From Trueperella abortisuis (lineage in GTDB: Bacteria; Actinomycetota; Actinomycetes; Actinomycetales; Actinomycetaceae): 64,000 nucleotides of DNA. The notes beneath the pieces are model-generated. The model was not told the DNA's origin. It was given only the letters and a program-made list of their open reading frames with translations, and did no database searches. The DNA lies in assembly GCF_030811095.1 (NCBI RefSeq), contig NZ_JAUSQL010000001.1, positions 1,984,001-2,048,000 on the forward strand. The letters run 5' to 3'. Shown here in pieces: positions 34,174 through 42,881 of the stretch (positions are counted from its first letter, which is position 1; the number at the start of each line of letters is the position of its first letter). The translations under genes and the position numbers were made by a program.

Positions 34174-35829
34174 ATGAAAACCATAAACACCGATGTTGTT
34201 GTTATAGGTGGTGGAGCAACAGGCGCTGGCGCCCTGCGCGACCTTGCCATGCGCGGCTTCGCTGCCGTCCTTGTCGAGCGTGCCGACCTGGCACAGGGAA
34301 CCTCCGGGCGTTTCCACGGCCTCCTCCATTCCGGCGGCCGCTACGTCATCTCGGATCCCCACTCGGCCACGGAGTGCGCCGAGGAGAATGAGATTCTGCG
34401 TCGCATCCACCCCGATTCGGTGGAGGAGACCGGCGGCCTGTTCGTCGTCGGCCCGCATGACGACCCGGAGTTCTCCACCCGCTTCCTACCCGCCGCACGG
34501 GAGACCCACGTGCCGGCCGAGGAGCTCGACGTCGCTGAGGCGTTGCGTATCGAGCCGCGCCTCAACCCTGGCATCCAGCGCGCCTTCCGCGTCCGCGACG
34601 GCTCGATTGACGGTTGGGGCATGGTCTGGGGGGCGGTTGAGTCAGCCAAGGCCTACGGCGCCCAGTGCCTGACCTACCACCGGGTCACGAAGATCGAAAA
34701 CGACGACGGCCAGGTTTCCCAGGTGATCTGCACGAACGAGAAGACCGGCGAAGAGGTGCGCATCAACTGCCGCGCCGCCATCAACTGCGGCGGCCCTTGG
34801 GCGGGTCAGATCGCGAAGATGGCCGGGTGCCACGGCGTCGACGTCGTACCCGGACGCGGCATCATGATCGCGATGAATCACCGCCTCGTTAACCACGTGG
34901 TCAACCGTTGCATCCACCCCGCCGACGGCGACATCATCGTCCCGGCACACACCGTCTCCATCATCGGCACCACCGACCAGAAGGAAGACAATCCTGACTT
35001 CCTCGTGATCCGCAACTCCGAGGTTCAGCAGATGCTCGACTCGGGTGAGGATCTGGTGCCGGGCTTCCGCAAGGCGCGCGCGGTTCACGCGTGGGCCGGC
35101 GCCCGCCCGCTGGTCAAGGACTCGCGCGTGGACGCCTCCGATACCCGCCACATGTCGCGCGGCATGTCGATCATCGACCATTCCACGCGCGACGGTGTCA
35201 AGGGCTTCTTCACCATCGCCGGCGGCAAACTCACCACCTACCGTCTCATGGCGAAGAACATCGTCGACGCCCTCTTGGAGCAGCTCGACGAGTTCGTCGA
35301 GTGTACCACTGACACCGAGGCGGTTCCCTCGAAAGCAGTCCAGACTCACAAGGTCACGGACCGGCTCAAGGAGGCCGAAGCCGACCGCTTCGAGGATCCG
35401 ATCATTTGCGAGTGTGAGCTGTTGCCGCGCTCCACGATCGAAGAGGAGCTCGCCAAGCAGCCGGAGGCCAACCTCGATGACATCCGCCGCCGCACCCGCC
35501 TCGGTATGGGCCCGTGCCAGGGCACATTCTGCGGCATGCGTGCCGCGGGCATCATGCATGAGACCCTCGCCGGCCGGCTCGGCCGCGAGGAGAACGCGGA
35601 CCGCACGTCGTCGATGCTTCGACTCTTCGTCAAGAACCGCTACTCGGGCCTTGAGTCCCTCATGTACGGCGAGCAGTTGCGCGAGGCCACGCTGAACAAG
35701 TGGATCCTCGCCGGCAACCTCGACATCGACCACCTGCCGGCACCGGCCGAGAAGGCCGTGCGTGCCACGGGCGATCTCGAACTCATCCATGGCCGTCCCG
35801 CTATGGCACAGGTGAAGGAGAACGAATAA
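34174..35829 (+). CDS. glpA: Anaerobic glycerol-3-phosphate dehydrogenase subunit A
   Basis: FAD-containing catalytic subunit oxidising glycerol-3-phosphate to dihydroxyacetone phosphate and passing electrons to menaquinone through GlpB/GlpC. 551 aa from the ATG at 34174 (GGAAGA upstream). The FAD motif DVVVIGGGATGAGALRDLA is at residues 7-25, and QGTSGRFHGLLHSGGRYV follows. The C-terminal BFD-like domain has four cysteines (IICECELLP, MGPCQGTFCG), as in the anaerobic GlpA and not aerobic GlpD. Its TAA overlaps the glpB ATG. Confidence 0.95.
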   Translation: MKTINTDVVVIGGGATGAGALRDLAMRGFAAVLVERADLAQGTSGRFHGLLHSGGRYVISDPHSATECAEENEILRRIHPDSVEETGGLFVVGPHDDPEFSTRFLPAARETHVPAEELDVAEALRIEPRLNPGIQRAFRVRDGSIDGWGMVWGAVESAKAYGAQCLTYHRVTKIENDDGQVSQVICTNEKTGEEVRINCRAAINCGGPWAGQIAKMAGCHGVDVVPGRGIMIAMNHRLVNHVVNRCIHPADGDIIVPAHTVSIIGTTDQKEDNPDFLVIRNSEVQQMLDSGEDLVPGFRKARAVHAWAGARPLVKDSRVDASDTRHMSRGMSIIDHSTRDGVKGFFTIAGGKLTTYRLMAKNIVDALLEQLDEFVECTTDTEAVPSKAVQTHKVTDRLKEAEADRFEDPIICECELLPRSTIEEELAKQPEANLDDIRRRTRLGMGPCQGTFCGMRAAGIMHETLAGRLGREENADRTSSMLRLFVKNRYSGLESLMYGEQLREATLNKWILAGNLDIDHLPAPAEKAVRATGDLELIHGRPAMAQVKENE

Positions 35830-37091
35830 TGCGCATCATTGTTATTGGTTCGGGCCTTGCGGGCCTCACGGCGGCGCTCAGGCTTCGCGACGCCGGACAT
35901 CACGTTGACATCGTCACCAAGGGGTGGGGCGGCCTGCTCCTGTCCTCCGGCACGCTCGATGTCTACGGCTGGGGCAAGGACGGGCACCCGGTCTTAGACC
36001 CGTACGCCGCCATCGGTGACCTCGTCGCCGAGGATCCGGGCCACCCGTACGCCGCCATCGGGGTCGACGCCGTGCGCGAGGGCATCGATTGGCTGTGCTC
36101 GACCACCGGCCTGTTCGCCAAGGCGGGCAACAACGTGCTCATCCCCACCGCGATCGGAGCGGTTCGCCCCACGGCCGCGGTGCAGAACACCATGGTTCCT
36201 TCCCTGATGGAAGACGGGAAGAAGTTCCTGGTGGTCGGCATCCGACAGTTCCGCGACTTCCCCGCGGCCTTCATCGCCGACAACCTCGCCCGCTCCCCGT
36301 TGGCGAAGGTCGAGACGCGGGCCGTGACGATCTCCCTCGCACCGCGCAAGCCCGAGGCCGACTCCACGGGCACCACCTTTGCCCGGGCCTTCGATGGCAC
36401 CGCCGGGCTGGACGGCCCGTCCACCCGCGACGCGCTCATCCACGAGCTACGCGCCCACGTCCGCGACGGCGAGACGGTCCTGCTGCCCGCGATCCTCGGA
36501 TTCGCTCCCGACGCCTACCAGGAGATCTCCGCCGAGCTAGGCGTGCCGGTGGGCGAAGTGCCGGTTCCGCCGCCCTCGATCCCCGGCCGTCGCATCAACG
36601 ACGTGCTCATCCAGCTCTGTCGCGACAAGCGGATCGACATATCGCTCAACGCTGAGGTCATCGGCTTCGAGGCGAGCGGCGGTCACGTCACCGCACTTCA
36701 GGTTCAGCGTGCCGGCCGCGTCACGACCAACAAGGTCGACGCCGTCGTCTACGCCGGTGGCGGCCTCGAGTCGGGTAGCATTCAGCGCAACTCGTACGGA
36801 GAGATCCGCGAGCGAGTCTTCGACCTACCGCTGACGTTCCTCGACGCCGAGGATCCGGAGACGACGGGCGTGACCGGTTCCGTCGTCGTCAACGGCAAGG
36901 ACATCTTCGGAACCGGGGTCTGCGTCAATGCGGACATGCTCGCGCTCGACGGTGACGCGCCGGCCTACGACAACCTCTACTGCGCGGGCTCGATCATCGG
37001 CGGCGCCCGCCCGTGGAGCGAGAAGTCCGGCGAGGGCATCGCGCTTGGCAGCGCCGTTGCCGCCACCCGTGCAATCCTCAGGAGGGACTAA
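35829..37091 (+). CDS. glpB: Anaerobic glycerol-3-phosphate dehydrogenase subunit B
   Basis: 420 aa flavoprotein subunit linking GlpA to the membrane subunit GlpC. The N-terminal dinucleotide fold RIIVIGSGLAGLTAALRLRD is clear, and the C-terminal NLYCAGSIIGGARPWSEKSG is the FAD-binding end typical of GlpB. The ATG overlaps the glpA stop by one base (TAATG). The sequence AGGAGGGACTAATCATG at its 3' end holds the glpC ribosome site. Confidence 0.93.
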   Translation: MRIIVIGSGLAGLTAALRLRDAGHHVDIVTKGWGGLLLSSGTLDVYGWGKDGHPVLDPYAAIGDLVAEDPGHPYAAIGVDAVREGIDWLCSTTGLFAKAGNNVLIPTAIGAVRPTAAVQNTMVPSLMEDGKKFLVVGIRQFRDFPAAFIADNLARSPLAKVETRAVTISLAPRKPEADSTGTTFARAFDGTAGLDGPSTRDALIHELRAHVRDGETVLLPAILGFAPDAYQEISAELGVPVGEVPVPPPSIPGRRINDVLIQLCRDKRIDISLNAEVIGFEASGGHVTALQVQRAGRVTTNKVDAVVYAGGGLESGSIQRNSYGEIRERVFDLPLTFLDAEDPETTGVTGSVVVNGKDIFGTGVCVNADMLALDGDAPAYDNLYCAGSIIGGARPWSEKSGEGIALGSAVAATRAILRRD

Positions 37092-37093
37092 TC

Positions 37094-38338
37094 ATGACCA
37101 CCGTTGTTAACCCACTCGAGCATGCCAGGGCCTCCCTGGCCCGCGCTTCCCTCGACGCGTGCGTCAAGTGCACGATCTGCGAGTCGCAGTGCCCGGTTGT
37201 GCGCTCGACCCCGCTGTTCTCGGGTCCGAAGTTCGTGGGCCCGCAGGCCGAACGCTTCCGCAACGGGGCCAGCGTGGACAAGTCCCTCGACTACTGCTCC
37301 GGGTGCTCGATCTGCACTACGACCTGCCCGCAGGGCGTGAAGATCGCCGAGATCAACGCCCAGGCCCGGGCCGTCATGAAGGCCGACCACATGCCGCTAC
37401 GCGACCGGATCATCCCCGAGACCGAGCTCGAGGGGAAGCTGATGACGCCGTTCGCCCCGATCGCGAACGCCGCGCTGGCCAACAGGCCGGTGCGTACGAT
37501 CGTGGAGAAGGTCATCGGCATCCACCGCGATGCACCTGTCCCGAAGGCCCAGACGTCGACGTTCATGAGCTGGTTCAAGAAGCACGAAAAGGAGCGCACC
37601 GGTCCCTTCCCCAAGGGCCCGATCGTCTTCTTCCACGGCTGTGCGGGCGGCTACTTCGAGATTTCGACCTCGAAAGCCGCCGTGGAGGTGCTGGAGAAGC
37701 TCGGCTACGAGGTGCTCGTGCCCAAGCAGGGTTGCTGCGGGCTGGCCCACCAGTCCAACGGCCTGTTTGGGCGAGCCTCGAAGAAGGTTCGCCAGCTGTG
37801 CGACCAGCTCAACGCCGCGGGCAAGGACCTGACTATCGTCTCGGCGTCGGGATCGTGCGCCGGCATGTTGCGCCACGAAGCGCACGAGATCATGGGCCTC
37901 GACGATCCGACGCTGCTCGATGTCGGATCGCGCACCGTTGAAATCTCGGAGTTCATCCTTGAGCTCATCGACGAAGGGGAGTTCCCGGTCGAGGAGCTCA
38001 AGCGTTGGGATATCACGATCCCCTACCATCAGCCGTGCCAGGTCAAGAGCCAGGGCATCGGCAAGCCGGCCATCCGCATGATGGAGACCGTGCCGGGTGT
38101 GAAGGTGATCGAGTCTGGCGAAGCCTGCTGCGGCATCGCCGGCACGTACGGTCTGAAGAAAGAGAAGTACGAGATCGCCCAGGCGGTGGGCAAGCCGCTG
38201 TTCGACATGGTCAAGCGCACCAACCCCAAGCTCGCCGCGTGCGAGACGGAGACCTGCCGGTGGCAGATCCGCAAGGGCACTGGGGCGACGGTCATCCACC
38301 CGATCGAGGTGATCCACCGGGCGCTCGGGCTGGCGTAG
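37094..38338 (+). CDS. glpC: Anaerobic glycerol-3-phosphate dehydrogenase subunit C
   Basis: 414 aa iron-sulfur subunit docking the dehydrogenase to the membrane and menaquinone. Two N-terminal 4Fe-4S motifs are present (CVKCTICESQCPV and CSGCSICTTTCPQ, residues about 17-75). Two CCG domains bear the double-Cys motifs KQGCCGLAHQ and GEACCGIAGTYG, with HGCAGGYFE and PYHQPCQVKSQG preceding them. GGAGGG precedes the start. End of the glpABC operon; a strong hairpin follows. Confidence 0.95.
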   Translation: MTTVVNPLEHARASLARASLDACVKCTICESQCPVVRSTPLFSGPKFVGPQAERFRNGASVDKSLDYCSGCSICTTTCPQGVKIAEINAQARAVMKADHMPLRDRIIPETELEGKLMTPFAPIANAALANRPVRTIVEKVIGIHRDAPVPKAQTSTFMSWFKKHEKERTGPFPKGPIVFFHGCAGGYFEISTSKAAVEVLEKLGYEVLVPKQGCCGLAHQSNGLFGRASKKVRQLCDQLNAAGKDLTIVSASGSCAGMLRHEAHEIMGLDDPTLLDVGSRTVEISEFILELIDEGEFPVEELKRWDITIPYHQPCQVKSQGIGKPAIRMMETVPGVKVIESGEACCGIAGTYGLKKEKYEIAQAVGKPLFDMVKRTNPKLAACETETCRWQIRKGTGATVIHPIEVIHRALGLA

Positions 38339-38362
38339 CTGGCTCACTAGCTGGGTGAGCCC

Positions 38363-38394
38363 GGCGGGCTCGCTGGCGTAGCCGCGAGCCCGCC
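38363..38394 (+). terminator. Hairpin after glpC
   Basis: GGCGGGCTCGC (38363-38373) and GCGAGCCCGCC (38384-38394) pair perfectly over 11 bases with a 10-base loop. A second small hairpin (GGCTCAC/GTGAGCC) lies just upstream. No T-tract, but such GC hairpins commonly end actinobacterial operons. Confidence 0.6.
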
Positions 38395-38514
38395 GAGCCC
38401 GAGACGCGGACGCTGACTGACTTGCCCGGCAGCCGCCACGGTCGGCGCAGTTCGCGCGGTCAGCCATGTATGTCCGCCGCACAGGTTGCGGGTGGGATCT
38501 GCGATACTTGGACT

Positions 38515-39354
38515 ATGTTTGAACAGATCACCGCCCCCGTCGCCTACCACGGCGAGGGGCCGTGCTGGTCCGAAGAGTGGGGCGGCCTGCGCTGGGTGGA
38601 CATGCTCGCCGGCGACCTCCTCACCCTTCTGCCCGACGGCTCAATCCACCGTCTGCACACCGGCTCGCCCGTGGCGGCCTTCGTGCGGCCGCGCGCGAAC
38701 GGCGGGTTCGTGGTCGGGCTTGAGCGCGGGCTCGGCCTAGCCGACGATCCCTTCGGCGTCGTGCGCCCACTCCCACACCTATGGGACAACGCGGACCTGC
38801 GCATGAACGAAGGTGGCACCGACCCGTGGGGCAACCTCTACGCCGGCTCGATGTCCTATTCGCGCATTGCCGGCGCTGGCACGCTATACAAGATCACCCC
38901 GGACCTCGCAGCTTGCGTGGTGCTCCCCAGCGTCACCACCTCCAATGGCATCGCCTTCAGCCCCGACGGCACGCGGGCCTACTACCATGACACGGCGACC
39001 CGGCGCACCGACGTGTTCGACGTCGTGGACCGGGAGCTAACGGGCCGGCGCGAGTTCCACGAGGCTACGGGCACGAGCCCCGACGGCTTGGCCGTCGACA
39101 GCGCGGGCAACGTGTGGGTGGCGCTCAACCGCGTGGGCAAGGTCCGCCTGTACTCCCCCGACGCTCAGATCCTGGACGAGTGGGATCTGCCGGTTCGGCT
39201 GGTCACAGCGGTCACGCTCGGCGGGCAGGACGGTCGCGACGTGTTCGTGACCACATCGCGGGAGAATCTGGAGGACCCGGAGCCGGAGGCGGGCGCGGTC
39301 TTCCGGGCCCGCGCCGAGGTCCCCGGACTCCCCGTCACTCCCTTCGCCGGGTAG
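38515..39354 (+). CDS. SMP-30/gluconolactonase/LRE family beta-propeller protein
   Basis: 279 aa six-bladed beta-propeller. Family motifs include YHGEGPCWSEEWGGLRWVDM with the metal-binding Glu near the N-terminus, LRMNEGGTDPWGNLYAGSM, TSNGIAFSPDGTRAYYHDT with the Asn ligand, and GTSPDGLAVDSAGNVWVAL with the Asp ligand. Members hydrolyse sugar lactones. A place beside glycerol genes does not show the substrate. GATACT lies six bases before the ATG with no ribosome site, so it is possibly leaderless. Confidence 0.9.
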   Translation: MFEQITAPVAYHGEGPCWSEEWGGLRWVDMLAGDLLTLLPDGSIHRLHTGSPVAAFVRPRANGGFVVGLERGLGLADDPFGVVRPLPHLWDNADLRMNEGGTDPWGNLYAGSMSYSRIAGAGTLYKITPDLAACVVLPSVTTSNGIAFSPDGTRAYYHDTATRRTDVFDVVDRELTGRREFHEATGTSPDGLAVDSAGNVWVALNRVGKVRLYSPDAQILDEWDLPVRLVTAVTLGGQDGRDVFVTTSRENLEDPEPEAGAVFRARAEVPGLPVTPFAG

Positions 39355-39437
39355 CTCGCCGCCGACCCCGCGGCACGTGAGGCGGTCAACGCCTCTCCGT
39401 CGCCGGGCCGGATGGTCCGCCGCGTTAGACTTGAGCC

Positions 39438-40094
39438 ATGTCCACTCCCCTGTCGAATGATGGCCTGTTTGACCTGCCCGAATCCGCGCGCCAGCCCAAC
39501 GCGCGCGTCATTTTGGTGATGGGCGCATCCGGCAGCGGCAAGACGCGTTTCACCACCCGCACGGGACTTCCGGTAGTCTCGCTCGACGACTTTTACTACG
39601 ACGGCGACCGCCCGGGTATGCCCATGCGCCACGGCATGGTCGACTGGGATTCGCCCTCCACGTGGGACCGCCAGCGGGCGGTGGATGCGCTCGTGGATCT
39701 GTGTACCACCGGCTCGGCCACCGTGCCGGTCTACGACATCCCCACCTCCACGCGAGTGGGCGAACGCAGGCTGGACATGGAGGGCCGCCGCTACGTGCTG
39801 GCCGAAGGAATCTTCGCGCCCGAAATCATCGACGACCTCAAACGCGAGGGCATTCTCGCCGACGCGCTGTGCATCAAGCGACCCCGCCTGCAGACCTTCT
39901 GGTTCCGCCTCATGCGCGACCTCGACGAAGCCCGCAAGCCCCTGCCGAACCTGCTGCGCCGCGGCGTTGCCCACTTCCTGGCCGAACCCGCCATGTACCG
40001 CGAGGTCGAAGCGAAGGGCGCCCGGCCCGTGTCCTACACCGAGGCCCAGGAGACGCTCACCCAGATGCTCGCCGCCCTGCGCTGGAACGATTAG
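39438..40094 (+). CDS. Uridine-kinase-like P-loop ATPase
   Basis: 218 aa. Walker A is VMGASGSGKTRF at about residues 28-39. SLDDFYYDGDRPG matches the uridine/phosphoribulokinase D-D-F-Y motif, and VDWDSPSTWD and VLAEGIFAPEI are the following family elements. It is a uridine/cytidine kinase-like phosphotransferase, but the phosphate acceptor is not certain from sequence. TAGACT (39426-39431) stands six bases before the ATG, so a leaderless mRNA is likely. Confidence 0.85.
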   Translation: MSTPLSNDGLFDLPESARQPNARVILVMGASGSGKTRFTTRTGLPVVSLDDFYYDGDRPGMPMRHGMVDWDSPSTWDRQRAVDALVDLCTTGSATVPVYDIPTSTRVGERRLDMEGRRYVLAEGIFAPEIIDDLKREGILADALCIKRPRLQTFWFRLMRDLDEARKPLPNLLRRGVAHFLAEPAMYREVEAKGARPVSYTEAQETLTQMLAALRWND

Positions 40095-40251
40095 CCCGAC
40101 GTCGGCGCCCGGCCCGACTCGGCCCCGATTTTTTCACACCGCAGCACACGGGCCGTATCCCCGGATCGGCGCGGAAAACCCAGCCGCGCACAATTTCCCA
40201 ATACTGATCTACCTGACGTGCAATCTTTTTCAATTCAGGCTGTCACCAGCG

Positions 40252-40267
40252 CTTTTGCTCACAAAAG
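40252..40267. promoter_or_regulatory. Inverted repeat in the glpF leader region
   Basis: CTTTTG and CAAAAG (40252-40257, 40262-40267) flank a four-base spacer about 85 bases before glpF. It could be an operator or the base of a leader hairpin. It does not resemble the inverted repeat upstream of glpA. The rest of the 256-base spacer has nothing clear. Confidence 0.3.
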
Positions 40268-40350
40268 AGCAACAATAGGGACAGGCTTGCGTGAATTTGA
40301 GCCGTCCGGCAATGTCGCCGGAGAAAGTCGCACAACTGAAAGAGGCAGAT

Positions 40351-41097
40351 ATGTCGCTTGGAGAGATCTTTGTTTCCGAGTTCATCGGAACAATGTTGCT
40401 CATTGTCCTAGGTGTTGGCGTCGTTGCCAACAACCTCCTCACGAAGAATAAGGGCCGGGGAACCGGCTGGTTGATGATCAACTTCGGGTGGGGTCTTGCA
40501 GTCTTCGTCGGCGTTTACGCCGCATACAAGACGGGCGGTCACCTGAACCCGGCCGTGACCCTCGGCGTCCTCGCGTCGGGCGCTGAGGAGTACGTGCCCG
40601 GCGTCGCCGTCAACTTCGCGAACACCATGGCCTACATCGTCGCTCAGTTCCTCGGCGCCTTCGTCGGCGCTATCATCGCGTGGCTGGCTTACAAGCAGCA
40701 TTACGACGAGCACGAGAACCAGGCCGAGATCCTGGGCACCTTCGCCACCGGCCCGGAGATCCGCAACCCGCTGTGGAACACCCTCACGGAGGTCATCGGC
40801 ACCTTCGTCCTGGTCGCCTGGGTCCTGTTCAACGGCGGTAGCCCGACGACGGTCGGCCCGCTCGCCGTCGCCCTCGTGATCGTTGCCATCGGCGCCTCCC
40901 TTGGTGGCCCGACCGGTTACGCTATCAACCCGGCCCGTGACCTCGGCCCGCGTGTTGCTCACGCCGTGCTCCCGATCAAGGGCAAGGGCGGCAGCGACTG
41001 GGGCTACTCCTGGGTGCCGATCGTCGGCCCGATCATCGGTGGCGTGCTCGCGGGCCTCATCTTCGGTACCGGCGCGCTCAACGTCCTCGGAATGTGA
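40351..41097 (+). CDS. glpF: Glycerol uptake facilitator (aquaglyceroporin, MIP family)
   Basis: 248 aa channel with six membrane helices and both pore NPA boxes, GGHLNPAVTLGV and YAINPARDLGPR. The Asp after the second NPA motif (NPARD) and the adjacent Gly-rich residues favour a glycerol-permeable member over a water-only channel. Start at the ATG at 40351, five bases after AGAGG; a GTG at 40291 would add 20 charged residues without support. Glycerol kinase follows. Confidence 0.93.
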   Translation: MSLGEIFVSEFIGTMLLIVLGVGVVANNLLTKNKGRGTGWLMINFGWGLAVFVGVYAAYKTGGHLNPAVTLGVLASGAEEYVPGVAVNFANTMAYIVAQFLGAFVGAIIAWLAYKQHYDEHENQAEILGTFATGPEIRNPLWNTLTEVIGTFVLVAWVLFNGGSPTTVGPLAVALVIVAIGASLGGPTGYAINPARDLGPRVAHAVLPIKGKGGSDWGYSWVPIVGPIIGGVLAGLIFGTGALNVLGM

Positions 41098-41104
41098 TTG
41101 GTGG

Positions 41105-41145
41105 CGCCGCCCGGTCGATAGCCCTGCGAGCAGGGCCGGGCGGCG
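41105..41145. terminator. Hairpin between glpF and glpK
   Basis: CGCCGCCCGG (41105-41114) pairs with CCGGGCGGCG (41136-41145), and an inner stem GCCCTG/CAGGGC is nested within. It may attenuate or terminate glpF transcripts so that glpK needs its own promoter in the following 120 bases. Confidence 0.6.
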
Positions 41146-41266
41146 TCAGGTTCGCAGGGATTTTTCTCAACTACATCCACGGTGTTGGCCATTCGTGAAA
41201 ACTGTGATCAGCGCCCCAGAGCATCGATATCATTTCAATTAACCGTTCAACGACGAAGGGAACTCA

Positions 41267-42793
41267 ATGACTGAGAAGAAGTACGTATTGGCAATCGATC
41301 AGGGCACAACCTCCTCCCGTGCGATTATCTTCGATCACTCCGGAAGCATCGTCTCCGTGGGCCAGAAGGAGCACGAGCAGATTCTGCCGAAGGCCGGTTG
41401 GGTCGAGCACAATCCGATCGAGATTCGCGACAACGTCCGTGAGGTCATCGGCCAGGCCCTGTCCAAGGCCAACATCAACCGGCACGAGATCGCGGCCGTG
41501 GGCGTGACCAACCAGCGAGAGACCGCGGTGGTGTGGGACAAGAACACCGGCGAGCCTGTTTACAACGCGATCGTCTGGCAGGACACCCGCACCGATAAGA
41601 TCATCCGCGAGCTTGCTGGCGACGAGGGGCCGGACAAGTACAAGGAGATCTGCGGGCTTGGCTTGGCCACCTACTTTTCGGGCCCGAAGGTCAAGTGGAT
41701 CCTCGACAACGTCGAGGGTGCGCGTGAGCGCGCCGAGGCGGGAGACCTCCTCTTCGGCAACACCGACAGCTGGGTGATCTGGAACCTGACGGGTGGCCCC
41801 AACGGCGGCGTCCACGTCACCGACGTGACCAACGCGTCGCGCACCATGCTGATGGATGTGCGTGAGCTGCGTTGGCGTGAGGACATCTGCGCAGACATGG
41901 GCATCCCGATGTCGATGCTCCCGGAGATCAAGTCCTCCTCCGAGGTCTACGGCTACGGCTCGAAGAACTCCCTCATCATCGACACCCCGATCGCGGGCGA
42001 CCTCGGCGACCAGCAGGCCGCTACCTTCGGCCAGGCCTGTTTCGAGAAGGGCATGGCCAAGAACACCTACGGCACGGGTTGCTTCATGCTCATCAACACG
42101 GGCAACGAGGCCATCACGTCGAAGAACGGCCTGCTGACCACGGTGTGCTACAAGATCGGCGACCAGGCTCCGGTCTACGCGCTCGAGGGTTCGATCGCTG
42201 TGACGGGTTCGCTCGTGCAGTGGTTGCGCGACCAGATTGGCCTCATTTCCTCCGCCCCGGAGATCGAGGCCCTGGCTGACACCGTTGAGGACAACGGCGG
42301 CGTCTACATCGTCCCGGCGTTCTCTGGCCTGTTTGCCCCGTACTGGAAGGACGACGCCCGCGGAGCGATCGTCGGACTGACCCGCTACAACAACAAGGGC
42401 CATCTGGCTCGCGCGGTCCTCGAAGCCACCGCGTTCCAGACGGCTGAGGTTCTCGAGGCCATGAACGCCGACTCGGGCGTGGACCTCGGCGAGCTTCGTG
42501 TCGACGGCGGCATGACGGCGAACAACGCACTCATGCAGTTCCAGGCTGACATCCTCGGCGTGGAGGTCGTCAAGCCGGTCGTTGCGGAGACCACCGCGCT
42601 CGGTGCCGCCTACGCGGCTGGCATCGCGGTCGGCTTCTGGAACGGCGAGCAGGACGTCACTGACAACTGGCAGGAGGACAAGCGCTGGAAGCCGGCGATG
42701 GAGGCCGACGAGCGTGCCCGCCAGATGCGTCTGTGGAAGAAGGCCGTCACCCGCACGTTTGACTGGGTTGACGACGACGTTCGCGCTGAGTAA
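41267..42793 (+). CDS. glpK: Glycerol kinase
   Basis: 508 aa FGGY-family kinase making glycerol-3-phosphate. The ATP-binding N-terminus is [19 protein letters not shown], followed by [16 protein letters not shown] and the glycerol-contact region [12 protein letters not shown] signature regions [20 protein letters not shown] and [19 protein letters not shown] are clear. The ATG follows GAAGGGA. It ends at a perfect hairpin shared with convergent lysS. Confidence 0.97.
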   Translation: MTEKKYVLAIDQGTTSSRAIIFDHSGSIVSVGQKEHEQILPKAGWVEHNPIEIRDNVREVIGQALSKANINRHEIAAVGVTNQRETAVVWDKNTGEPVYNAIVWQDTRTDKIIRELAGDEGPDKYKEICGLGLATYFSGPKVKWILDNVEGARERAEAGDLLFGNTDSWVIWNLTGGPNGGVHVTDVTNASRTMLMDVRELRWREDICADMGIPMSMLPEIKSSSEVYGYGSKNSLIIDTPIAGDLGDQQAATFGQACFEKGMAKNTYGTGCFMLINTGNEAITSKNGLLTTVCYKIGDQAPVYALEGSIAVTGSLVQWLRDQIGLISSAPEIEALADTVEDNGGVYIVPAFSGLFAPYWKDDARGAIVGLTRYNNKGHLARAVLEATAFQTAEVLEAMNADSGVDLGELRVDGGMTANNALMQFQADILGVEVVKPVVAETTALGAAYAAGIAVGFWNGEQDVTDNWQEDKRWKPAMEADERARQMRLWKKAVTRTFDWVDDDVRAE

Positions 42794-42815
42794 AGCTGGC
42801 CACGGCCTAGCACGA

Positions 42816-42845
42816 GGTGGGCGGATCCTCCCGGATCCGCCCACC
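42816..42845. terminator. Bidirectional terminator between glpK and lysS
   Basis: GGTGGGCGGATCC (42816-42828) and GGATCCGCCCACC (42833-42845) pair perfectly over 13 bases with a four-base loop. It lies between two convergent genes and can serve both. Confidence 0.75.
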
Positions 42846-42881
42846 TTCACGTCTGCGCTAGAGTGCTCCCGGTGCCCTGAG